From: Brachyspira hampsonii
Lineage (GTDB): Bacteria; Spirochaetota; Brachyspiria; Brachyspirales; Brachyspiraceae
Direction: 5' to 3'
Assembly (NCBI RefSeq): GCF_001746205.1
Contig: NZ_MDCO01000012.1
Span: forward strand, 62,001 to 126,000
Length of the DNA: 64,000 nt
Each line of letters begins with the position of its first letter. Positions within the stretch are counted from its first letter, which is position 1. The position numbers and the translations under genes are program-made. Positions 26,883-34,970 of the stretch are shown here, piece after piece. Below the pieces are notes generated by a model. The model worked only from the letters and a program-made list of their open reading frames with translations, was not told where the DNA came from and did not search any database.

Positions 26883-27737
26883 TTAAATCAAACTCAATCT
26901 ATATATGTCCATATCAAGTTCATTTTTTAACTTTTTAAAATCTTCTTCAATTACAGTATCATCATTCTTATATAAAGCAAAAAGTGAAGAACCAGAACCG
27001 CTCATAGTTACCTTTCTTTTAATTATATCCTCTGCTTTATTTTTTATCTCTTCTATTCTTTTTTCCAAATTAAAAACATTCTTCTCAAATACATTATATG
27101 TTTTGGAAACTATTCTTTCAAAATTAATATCTTTATTATCAAGCATATTCTTTATATAAAATAAATCCGATTTATTAAAATCTTCAGGAGTAAATTTTGA
27201 ATAAGCCAATTTAGTAGAAACATGTATATTCGGATATATTAAAATAACATTATAAGGAAGCGTAAAATCATAATTTTGTATCTTCTCTCCAATGCCTGAA
27301 ACCCAAGCACATCCGCCTCTAATAAAAAAAGGAATATCAGCACCAAATGAAGAAAAAGATTCTATTAGCTTATCATTGATATTAATATTTAATTCGGATA
27401 AAAAAAACTTAATGATATTAGCAGCATCAGATGATCCTCCTCCAAGTCCTGCCCCTGTAGATATATTTTTTTCTATATGTATATTATAATTATTATTAAG
27501 ATTCATATTTTTTTTGAAATGATTAAATATTTTTGTTACAATATTTTCTTCTTTATCATCTTCTAATGCAAACTTGCCGCTTGTTGTAATATTATATTCA
27601 TCAGATTTATCAATGGTTATAATATCATATAAATTCACTGTATGAAATAAAGATTCTATCAAATGATATCCGTCTTCTCTTTTTGAAGTTATATCAAGAG
27701 AAATATTTATCTTGCATGGAGCTTTTATTATAGGCAT
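26883..27737 (-). CDS. ispE: 4-diphosphocytidyl-2-C-methyl-D-erythritol kinase
   Basis: 284 residues, GHMP kinase family. The opening PCKINISLDI holds the catalytic Lys, GAGLGGGSSDAA (about 92-103) is the ATP loop, SFGADIPFFIRGG carries the catalytic Asp, and MSGSGSSLFAL is motif 3. IspE phosphorylates CDP-methylerythritol in the MEP route to isoprenoids. It lies among unrelated lipoprotein and membrane genes on the same strand. Confidence 0.95.
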   Translation of the reverse strand: MPIIKAPCKINISLDITSKREDGYHLIESLFHTVNLYDIITIDKSDEYNITTSGKFALEDDKEENIVTKIFNHFKKNMNLNNNYNIHIEKNISTGAGLGGGSSDAANIIKFFLSELNININDKLIESFSSFGADIPFFIRGGCAWVSGIGEKIQNYDFTLPYNVILIYPNIHVSTKLAYSKFTPEDFNKSDLFYIKNMLDNKDINFERIVSKTYNVFEKNVFNLEKRIEEIKNKAEDIIKRKVTMSGSGSSLFALYKNDDTVIEEDFKKLKNELDMDIYRLSLI

Positions 27738-27783
27738 ATATATTTTCCTTAAAATAAAACTTATTATTTTTATTTTAGTATAT

Positions 27784-28227
27784 TTAATATTTTTTGCAAA
27801 TAACTAAAAATAAATATTTTATTAAAGGAAGTTTGTCTATGGATTCTATTTTCCATTTATTTGAATTATTCACAAGTCTTATGTAATAGTATGTAGGTGA
27901 AAATTCAGTATTTCTTATAATATAATATCCGCTTGCTTGATTGCCATTATCTCCTATTGTATAATTTATAGTAACTGAATATTCCTTATTTGAAGAAGAA
28001 ATTAGTTTTTTTATAGAATCGCTGTCATCTAATATGATGTTTTTAATGTTTTCTATATTTTCTATATTAGAATTCTTTTCTATCCAATTTATATTATCAT
28101 TTAATATTTCATTTTTCATATTATCATAAAATGCAAATAAAGATTCTTTTCTAACACTGTCTAAATCTTCCAAGCATGATACTAATATAAATAATACAAT
28201 AATTGATGTAATAAAAATTCTTTTCAT
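27784..28227 (-). CDS. Small lipoprotein, unknown function (paralogue of the next gene)
   Basis: 147 residues. The signal peptide MKRIFITSIIVLFILVSC ends in a lipobox, so it is probably a membrane-anchored lipoprotein. The C-terminal half (YYYIRLVNNSNKWKIESID) has the same pattern as the C terminus of the neighbouring lipoprotein at 28243-28728. The fold resembles small secreted domains that end in a W-containing strand, but no family name is secure. The gap to the upstream lipoprotein is 15 bases. Confidence 0.6.
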   Translation of the reverse strand: MKRIFITSIIVLFILVSCLEDLDSVRKESLFAFYDNMKNEILNDNINWIEKNSNIENIENIKNIILDDSDSIKKLISSSNKEYSVTINYTIGDNGNQASGYYIIRNTEFSPTYYYIRLVNNSNKWKIESIDKLPLIKYLFLVICKKY

Positions 28228-28242
28228 TAAAAAATCCTATTT

Positions 28243-28728
28243 TCAAATATTAAGGAAATTGACAGTAATCAAATTCCATTTATCGTTAAAATATATTGCA
28301 ACAAATTCAATAGAGTTTTCAGATATCTTATTAAAAGAAGGGTACTCAATCTGAGCCAGCATAACATCTTTATATTTTTTATAAGTTACACTAACATCAT
28401 AATATCCGCCGTCTTTAGGCAAATAATTACAAAGAGAATCATCATTATCTGAAAATATTCTTTGATATAAAGCACCTCTATTTTTTATAGATTCTATAAT
28501 ATTAGCAGGTGTAAGCTCATATACTAAAGTCATCTCATTCAAAGTATTAATTATATTTTCATCTAAACTTTGAAGAAAATTAGAAGTAAACTCTAATGTA
28601 TCTCTATTTGCTATAAGTTTAGATATATATTTTTCATATTCATATATAGAGTATTCAGTACCATATTCTTTTTTACAGGAAGATGCAAAAATTATCAATA
28701 TAATAGCTAAAATAAAAATATTCTTCAT
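28243..28728 (-). CDS. Small lipoprotein, unknown function
   Basis: 161 residues. Signal peptide with lipobox (IIFASSC). The rest is a helical region (about 25-90) followed by strands that end in IYFNDKWNLITVNF. Its ATG overlaps the cheB stop (ATGA), so the two are translationally coupled. The downstream lipoprotein looks like a diverged duplicate. The placement after cheB may hint at a signalling or envelope role, but nothing in the sequence proves it. Confidence 0.6.
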   Translation of the reverse strand: MKNIFILAIILIIFASSCKKEYGTEYSIYEYEKYISKLIANRDTLEFTSNFLQSLDENIINTLNEMTLVYELTPANIIESIKNRGALYQRIFSDNDDSLCNYLPKDGGYYDVSVTYKKYKDVMLAQIEYPSFNKISENSIEFVAIYFNDKWNLITVNFLNI

Positions 28729-29897
28729 TTAAGTTTACCTCTCAAATACTGTACTAAAAATTCGGCAATATCATAAAGTGATAATACTACATGTACAATT
28801 TTACTTTCTATAGCACTCCTAGGCATACCATATACTGTGCAGCTTAATTTATCCTGAGCTATAGTTAAATTATTATCATTATATAATTTAGTCATACCGC
28901 TAGTACCATCATTTCCCATACCTGTCATAATAATAGCAATAGCTTTATCTTTTACAACCTCATCAATAGTATTAAATAAATAATCTACGCATGGGGTATA
29001 AACAAATTTTTTATCGGGATCAGGATAGAATTTAATTCTCAATTTTCCTTTGCTATCCATGTATACACCCATATTTTTATCACCCGGGGATATATACACA
29101 ATAGATGGTAATATCTCCTCATCTACCTGAGCCTCTTTAATTCTAATATTGGATATATCCTGCAAACTAGAAATAAGAGAAGATGAAAATTCTTTAGGTA
29201 TATGCTGCGATATTAATATTGGCAGAGGAAAATCTTTAGGAAAACTTGGAAGCATTATTCTAAGTGCTCTAGGACCTCCCGTAGATATGCCTATTGCCAC
29301 TAAAAGAGGAGCTTTAAAAGGTTTTCTAAAAGATATACTTAAAGCTGTTGCAACCTGCTTTTGATTATACGGAATTATTTTAACATTATCATCAAATTTA
29401 TCCATATATGTTTTTTCATCATCTGCTATCTCAACGGCTTCTCTTATATTACTATTTAAAATAGCAGAATTATAATCAAAAACAGAATTAGAGCCTACAG
29501 AATTATTCCTTTTAGCTTCCAAGATTACACTAAGTATATTCTCCCTAATGAAATCTGCTGTTATATTTCTAGGCTTATATATTATATCCAAAGCCCCTAA
29601 ATCCAAAGCCCTAGATGATAAATCCTTATTCTGTGCCAAAGAACTCATAACCAAAATATTAGTTTGTATATTCTCTTTTTTTAGCAGTTTCAATAATTCT
29701 ATTCCGCCCATTAGTGGTAAATCTATATTCATAACAACAAAATCAGGTTTTATTGATACTATAGATTTATATGCATCTATGCCGTTATTCACAACACTTA
29801 CAACTTCTATACTATAATGATTAGATAATACATTATTTAATAATGCCCTAACCGTTTTAGAATCATCAGCTATAAGTATTCTGACCGCCCCCAACAT
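28725..29897 (-). CDS. cheB: CheB-type chemoreceptor methylesterase with Asn at the phospho-acceptor site
   Basis: 390 residues. Receiver domain 1-120: acidic pair Asp11-Asp12, Lys107, but the phospho-acceptor position reads VVMNIDLP, with Asn57 in place of Asp. The methylesterase domain (about 190-385) is intact: Ser204 in GISTGGP, His231 in SQHIPK, Asp329 in MTGMGNDG. CheB removes methyl groups from chemoreceptors (and deamidates Gln) and is normally switched on by CheA. With Asn57 the usual switch should not work. No cheR, cheA or cheW gene is nearby; the flanking genes are lnt and lipoproteins. Confidence 0.93.
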   Translation of the reverse strand: MLGAVRILIADDSKTVRALLNNVLSNHYSIEVVSVVNNGIDAYKSIVSIKPDFVVMNIDLPLMGGIELLKLLKKENIQTNILVMSSLAQNKDLSSRALDLGALDIIYKPRNITADFIRENILSVILEAKRNNSVGSNSVFDYNSAILNSNIREAVEIADDEKTYMDKFDDNVKIIPYNQKQVATALSISFRKPFKAPLLVAIGISTGGPRALRIMLPSFPKDFPLPILISQHIPKEFSSSLISSLQDISNIRIKEAQVDEEILPSIVYISPGDKNMGVYMDSKGKLRIKFYPDPDKKFVYTPCVDYLFNTIDEVVKDKAIAIIMTGMGNDGTSGMTKLYNDNNLTIAQDKLSCTVYGMPRSAIESKIVHVVLSLYDIAEFLVQYLRGKLK

Positions 29898-29930
29898 ATA
29901 TAAACCTTAATCCCCTTTTATTTAAAATTA

Positions 29931-32219
29931 TTACTTTTTTGTATCCTTACTGCTAAACCTTTCATCATTTTCTTCTATGATATTAGTTAAAGCTGAAGAT
30001 ATTTCTGATGTATATTTATCATTTTCAAATATACTGTAGCTTTTTGAATTATTTATTATATCAGTCATCTCTTTAGAATAATTTACAGTATTATCAGAAA
30101 ACAGATCTATTTTTTTATTGCTGCTATCTTTTTTATTTTCTTTATTTTGATGAATATCTTCTATAACATCAACATCATTTCTATTAATATTTTTATTGTT
30201 ATCTAATTTATTAGAATATTTTTTTTCCGATGCTGCATCAGGTTTATGAACTTTATTTTTACTGCTTACAATCTCATCTAAATCATCTAAACTAGGCAAA
30301 TCATAATTATTATCATTATTAATATATTCATCAACCTTCTTAGCTGAAGGAATCACAGCAAATACAGCCTCATCTTCAGCAGACTTTTTCAAAAAGAAAC
30401 GTTTTTTGATAATTTCTTTTAATTCCATTAAAGTTTTTGTTGTAGCTGATAATACAAACAAAATAATAGATATAATAGAAAGATATACAAACCATTCTCC
30501 GAATCTAGTATATATAGTAATTTTGTCATTAAGAGCTACATTAGCAATCATATAATCCGGTTTCCAAAAAGGAAGCGTTGAAATTATTTTACCTGTACTT
30601 GATATATGTCCTGTAACACCTGAATTACCATTATGAACAATATCCCTTCTATTTTCTATAGCCCTAAATACAGACATATAAAAATGCTGAAGCAAAGACT
30701 CATCACTGTAAGACCAAGCATCTTCTGTGATAACGGCTAAAGTCTGTGCCCCATTATATACAAATTTTCTTACAAAATTACCGAAAGCACTTTCAAAACA
30801 TATAACTCCGGAAAAAGTATAGCCATTAGGATGACTAAATACTGTGAGACTCTTTCCCCTATCCCATCTGTTGGCACCAGCCTTGTCAAATTGAGAATAC
30901 ATAAAATTAATTATGTTTTTAAAAGGGAAAGTATTAAGTAAAAACTCATTATCTTGAAAAGGATATGATTCTCCGCCTGGTACAAGTTTAATTTTAGAAT
31001 ACTCGCCTATTACATTACCTTTATCATTAATAAATTCCATACCATTATAATATTTATACGGATTATATGCATCTTCATTAGTATATTCTTTTATTATAGT
31101 AGTACCTAATAAATGATATGTTTGAGTATATCTAATCATATCATAAAGTATATATGTATTATATACGCCGGGATGCATAGAATTAGAAGCCAAGCCGTAA
31201 CTAAACATATCTCTATATTCATTTATATAAAAACCATAAGAATCCAAAGTAACAGATTCAGGATACACTATTAAAGACGGCTTAGAAAGAGAGGCATCTC
31301 TGGCAAGATTTGCTATTCTTTTTACAGATATTGTACCATTTTGCGTAACACCGTCCGGTTTTTCTTCATTTTTAAATTTCTCAGGTTTTAATAAAAACTT
31401 TTCTGCAAAACCTTGTATGCCTTTAGAATTTTTATGATAAGGCTCGCCTGTATATATATTATTCCAATAAATGTTAGGATCAAAAGATTTCTGTATTAAT
31501 GCTATTCTAGTTTTAGGCTGCAAAGCCCTATTAGATTCTTCAAGATTAATTTTTATAGTGCCGTAAGCAATAATAAATAAAAATGAAACTGCAAATATTA
31601 AACCAGGAATATATGGCTTTTTATATTTATGTTTTCCTTTTATATCTTTCTCAGCTATAAAAAGCAAATAATGTGCGATTACAGAATTTGAAAAATAAAT
31701 AAAAAAACTAATACCGAGAACCCCAAATATATCTGCCGCCTGAATAAATAATAAGAAATTCCATTGCGAATATCCTATAATTCCCCAAGGAAATCCAAGA
31801 TATCCCACATTTCTCATATATTCCATAAATGTAAATACAGCCGGTATAATAATAAATCGAAAATCCGGCAATTTCTTAGAAAGAAACCCGCTTAATAGCA
31901 TAGCCGGAAAATAAAATAAAAATGTTATTAAAAATAATATAGTAAATAAAGTTAAAAAAGAAACTACAGCTTCCGTTTCTTTTAACATAAATGCTGTAAT
32001 CCACATTAAAAGAAGACCGAAAAAAACCAATACAAATAAGAAAGACGATATTATATAATATCTAATTTTATCCGCTTTAAATATTATAATATTAAGCGGT
32101 ACTAAAGCAATAAAAGACATAGGAAATAAATTAAGCGGGGGAAACGCCAAAAATAGGAGTATAGCACTAATAATACTTAATATAATTACACCAATTATGT
32201 ATGAGTTACTTTTCGACAC
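29931..32219 (-). CDS. lnt: Apolipoprotein N-acyltransferase with long C-terminal extension
   Basis: 762 residues against about 510-550 for most Lnt. About six N-terminal helices (8-220) are followed by a periplasmic nitrilase domain with the triad Glu321 (VYPES), Lys409 or Lys411 (SKIKLVPGGE) and Cys474 (GVICFES), then a last helix (about 576-592). Lnt adds the third acyl chain to lipoproteins, of which this window has several. Residues ~600-762 are a hydrophilic, low-complexity tail rich in Asp, Asn, Lys and Ser, likely cytoplasmic and of unknown role. The gene is 33 bases before cheB. Confidence 0.93.
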   Translation of the reverse strand: MSKSNSYIIGVIILSIISAILLFLAFPPLNLFPMSFIALVPLNIIIFKADKIRYYIISSFLFVLVFFGLLLMWITAFMLKETEAVVSFLTLFTILFLITFLFYFPAMLLSGFLSKKLPDFRFIIIPAVFTFMEYMRNVGYLGFPWGIIGYSQWNFLLFIQAADIFGVLGISFFIYFSNSVIAHYLLFIAEKDIKGKHKYKKPYIPGLIFAVSFLFIIAYGTIKINLEESNRALQPKTRIALIQKSFDPNIYWNNIYTGEPYHKNSKGIQGFAEKFLLKPEKFKNEEKPDGVTQNGTISVKRIANLARDASLSKPSLIVYPESVTLDSYGFYINEYRDMFSYGLASNSMHPGVYNTYILYDMIRYTQTYHLLGTTIIKEYTNEDAYNPYKYYNGMEFINDKGNVIGEYSKIKLVPGGESYPFQDNEFLLNTFPFKNIINFMYSQFDKAGANRWDRGKSLTVFSHPNGYTFSGVICFESAFGNFVRKFVYNGAQTLAVITEDAWSYSDESLLQHFYMSVFRAIENRRDIVHNGNSGVTGHISSTGKIISTLPFWKPDYMIANVALNDKITIYTRFGEWFVYLSIISIILFVLSATTKTLMELKEIIKKRFFLKKSAEDEAVFAVIPSAKKVDEYINNDNNYDLPSLDDLDEIVSSKNKVHKPDAASEKKYSNKLDNNKNINRNDVDVIEDIHQNKENKKDSSNKKIDLFSDNTVNYSKEMTDIINNSKSYSIFENDKYTSEISSALTNIIEENDERFSSKDTKK

Positions 32220-32307
32220 TTAATAAATCCTATATTTTTTATACAATACTATTCCAACAAAAAACAATAAACATCAGATGTTTATAAATTATATTAACAC
32301 TGTTTTA

Positions 32308-32760
32308 TCAATTACCTTCTTTCTTCTTTAAAACTTCTTTGATTTCGTTTACAAATTTTTTATCTTGGAAACCTATATGCTCCAAAAGCCAATCTTTTAA
32401 GAACTTAATAAACTTATTAGCTACAAAAGGCTGACCTTCTTCGTATTTTCTAATCTGATCAACTATTTCCAAATAAAAACTCTTATGCATAGCCTTATGA
32501 TTTTCAGCATCTGAATAATTAATTAAATCCATTATTTTTTCTTCTGTTTTGAAGTGATACTGAGTATAGTCTATACATTTTTTTATAGCTTTAATAAAAG
32601 CTTCATTTGTATTGGCACTATTATCAACAGTGGCAAGATAAAGCTCATTAACAATATTAACAAGCTCTTTATGCTGACTGTCTATAAGTTTATGCCTTGT
32701 TTCATATAGAGGCACCCATTTAATAAATACGGTACTTTCTTGTTCATTGTTATTATCCAT
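32308..32760 (-). CDS. Bacteriohemerythrin
   Basis: 150 residues, four-helix hemerythrin. The di-iron ligands are visible: His in ETRHKLIDSQHKEL (two His), His and Glu in YHFKTEEKIM, His in HKAMHKSF (two His), and His plus Asp in LLEHIGFQDKKF. Hemerythrins bind O2 at a di-iron centre; in an oxygen-tolerant anaerobe a scavenging or sensing role is likely. A monocistronic gene between lnt and hslU, all on the same strand. Confidence 0.93.
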   Translation of the reverse strand: MDNNNEQESTVFIKWVPLYETRHKLIDSQHKELVNIVNELYLATVDNSANTNEAFIKAIKKCIDYTQYHFKTEEKIMDLINYSDAENHKAMHKSFYLEIVDQIRKYEEGQPFVANKFIKFLKDWLLEHIGFQDKKFVNEIKEVLKKKEGN

Positions 32761-32835
32761 TTATAAACTCCAATTTTTAATTATATTTACTATATTATAA
32801 AAAATAATAAAAAAATCTACACTAAAATAAAAAAA

Positions 32836-34197
32836 CTATAATATATATCTGCTTATATCTCTATTATCTTCGATATCTTTCATAGCATCTTTTATATTAT
32901 CGGCATTAATTTTTATAAATTCACCCTTATGTTCATCAGCACTGAAAGAAATCTCCTCAAAAACTTTTTCCATTATAGTATAAAGCCTTCTGGCACCTAT
33001 ATTTTCAACATTGGTGTTTATATTATATGCTATATCGGCTATGGCTGATAAAGCTTCTTCATCAAATTCTATTGTTACACCTTCTGTTTTCAATAATTCC
33101 TGATACTGTTTTGTTATTGCATTCTTAGGATTAACGAGTATATCTTTGAAATCATCTTTTGATAAAGCCTTTAACTCAACTCTTATAGGAAATCTTCCCT
33201 GAAGCTCCGGTATCAAATCGGAAGGTTTATTTATATGGAAAGCTCCAGCTGCTATAAATAGTATATGATCAGTTTTTACAGGACCATATCTTGTATTAAC
33301 TGTAGTGCCTTCAACTATAGGAAGCAAATCTCTTTGAACACCATGACGAGCCACATCTGCACTATCTGTTTTATTGCCGCTTGCAATTTTATCTATCTCA
33401 TCTAAAAATATTATACCCATATTTTCTGTAAGACTTAAAGCATCGGAGGTAATCTTATCCATATCTATAAGGGATTCTGAAGCCTCATTAATTAAGTATT
33501 TTTTAGCCTCTTTGACTCTCAAACGTTTATGTTTTTTATTTGAAGGCATAATGCTTCCAACCATAGACTGAATCATATCGCTTTCTTCAAATCCCATACC
33601 CGGAATTATACCAAACATTCTATTATTTCCTGATGATATTTTTATTTCAACATAACTTTCATCAAAATCGCCATTAGCTATACGCTTTTTTATCTGTTCT
33701 CTGGCATTTTTCTTTTTTTCCGACTCTTCTTCGGATATATTTTCATCATTTTCTTTTTTTACAGACGGAAGAAGCAATTTAGCTAATTTATCTAATGCTA
33801 TTTCGGTAGCCTCTTTCTCTACTTCTTTCATCATGGCTGTTTTTAAATCGAATATGGCAACATTAACTAAATCCCTTACCATACTCTCAACATCTCTTCC
33901 TACATAACCAACTTCAGTATATTTTGTAGCCTCAACCTTAATAAAAGGAGCATTTACTAATTTAGCAAGTCTTCTGGCTATTTCAGTTTTACCAACTCCT
34001 GTAGGTCCTATAAGAATGATATTTTTAGGAGCAACCTCATCTTTTAAATCATCAGGCAAATGTCTTCTTCTATATCTATTTCTCAAAGCTATAGCAACGG
34101 AGCGTTTAGCCTCTGTCTGCCCTATTATATATTGATCTAAAGCATCTACTATTTTTCTAGGTGTAAGTTCGCTTTCTAATTTCGCATCAAATGACAT
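32836..34197 (-). CDS. hslU: ATP-dependent protease ATPase subunit HslU
   Basis: 453 residues. The N terminus TPRKIVDALDQYIIGQTEAKR and Walker A GPTGVGKTE are typical, Walker B is LDEID, the sensor region GRFPIRVEL follows, and the end DISRYIL is the conserved C-terminal tail that docks into HslV. An acidic insertion domain sits at about 130-250. HslU unfolds proteins and feeds them to HslV. It starts 2 bases after hslV ends, so the two form an operon. Confidence 0.97.
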   Translation of the reverse strand: MSFDAKLESELTPRKIVDALDQYIIGQTEAKRSVAIALRNRYRRRHLPDDLKDEVAPKNIILIGPTGVGKTEIARRLAKLVNAPFIKVEATKYTEVGYVGRDVESMVRDLVNVAIFDLKTAMMKEVEKEATEIALDKLAKLLLPSVKKENDENISEEESEKKKNAREQIKKRIANGDFDESYVEIKISSGNNRMFGIIPGMGFEESDMIQSMVGSIMPSNKKHKRLRVKEAKKYLINEASESLIDMDKITSDALSLTENMGIIFLDEIDKIASGNKTDSADVARHGVQRDLLPIVEGTTVNTRYGPVKTDHILFIAAGAFHINKPSDLIPELQGRFPIRVELKALSKDDFKDILVNPKNAITKQYQELLKTEGVTIEFDEEALSAIADIAYNINTNVENIGARRLYTIMEKVFEEISFSADEHKGEFIKINADNIKDAMKDIEDNRDISRYIL

Positions 34198-34199
34198 AT

Positions 34200-34730
34200 T
34201 TATTCTATTACCTCCAAAGAAATATTACTGTTAGTGTATATACATATTTTAGAAGCTATTTCAAGTGATTTTCTAGCTATTTCTTTAGCTGAAAGGTCTG
34301 TATTTTCACTTAATGCCATAGCAGCCGCCTTAGCATACTGACCGCCACTTCCAATAGCTAATATATTATTTTCACTTTCTATAACATCACCGTTACCTGA
34401 AAGTAAAAGCATTTTATCTTTGCTTGCTACTATAATTAAAGCCTGCAAATTTCTAAGCATCTTATCAGTTCTCCATTCGCGTGCAAGTTCAACTGCTGCT
34501 CTGGTCAAATCACCTGAAAATTCCTGAAGTCTTTTTTCAAATTTTTCAAACAATGTAAATGCATCGGCAGTAGATCCTGCAAAACCAGATATCACTTTGC
34601 CACCGTATAATTTTCTTAATTTAACTGCATTAGGCTTCATCACGGTTTCACCCAATGTAACCTGTCCGTCTCCAGCTATTGCCGTAACTCCGTCTCTGCA
34701 TACTGCACATATTGTAGTGCCTTTAAACAT
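34200..34730 (-). CDS. hslV: ATP-dependent protease proteolytic subunit HslV
   Basis: 176 residues from the ATG at 34730, which has GAGAGG 10 bases upstream; a longer frame to 34748 has no such site. The proprotein starts [10 protein letters not shown]; removal of the first four residues would expose Thr5 as the N-terminal nucleophile of this proteasome-like peptidase. GDGQVTLG and [14 protein letters not shown] are family signatures. First gene of hslVU. Confidence 0.96.
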   Translation of the reverse strand: MFKGTTICAVCRDGVTAIAGDGQVTLGETVMKPNAVKLRKLYGGKVISGFAGSTADAFTLFEKFEKRLQEFSGDLTRAAVELAREWRTDKMLRNLQALIIVASKDKMLLLSGNGDVIESENNILAIGSGGQYAKAAAMALSENTDLSAKEIARKSLEIASKICIYTNSNISLEVIE

Positions 34731-34911
34731 ATTCTTTATTCCTCTCAATTAATATATTATCTTATATTGTATTATATATTTATTTCTATTGCAAATTTTA
34801 TTATACTATTTTTTAATATTATTTGCAGATAAAATATACAGCAATATTATTAAAACTCTATGAAATATAATTCACTTAAAAAAACACTTTAATTTGATAA
34901 AAGAATAAATA

Positions 34912-34943
34912 AAGGCTTGAAATTTCTGAAAATTCCAAGCCTT
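34912..34943 (-). terminator. Terminator-like hairpin after the ankyrin gene
   Basis: AAGGCTTGAA (34912-34921) and TTCCAAGCCTT (34933-34943) form a stem of about 10 pairs. Read on the minus strand it follows the ankyrin gene stop by 27 bases. The T tract after it is interrupted, so strength is uncertain. The rest of 34749-34911 holds only AT-rich spacer with a weak candidate hslV promoter. Confidence 0.55.
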
Positions 34944-34970
34944 AAAAATCACAATTATAATAAAATTAAA

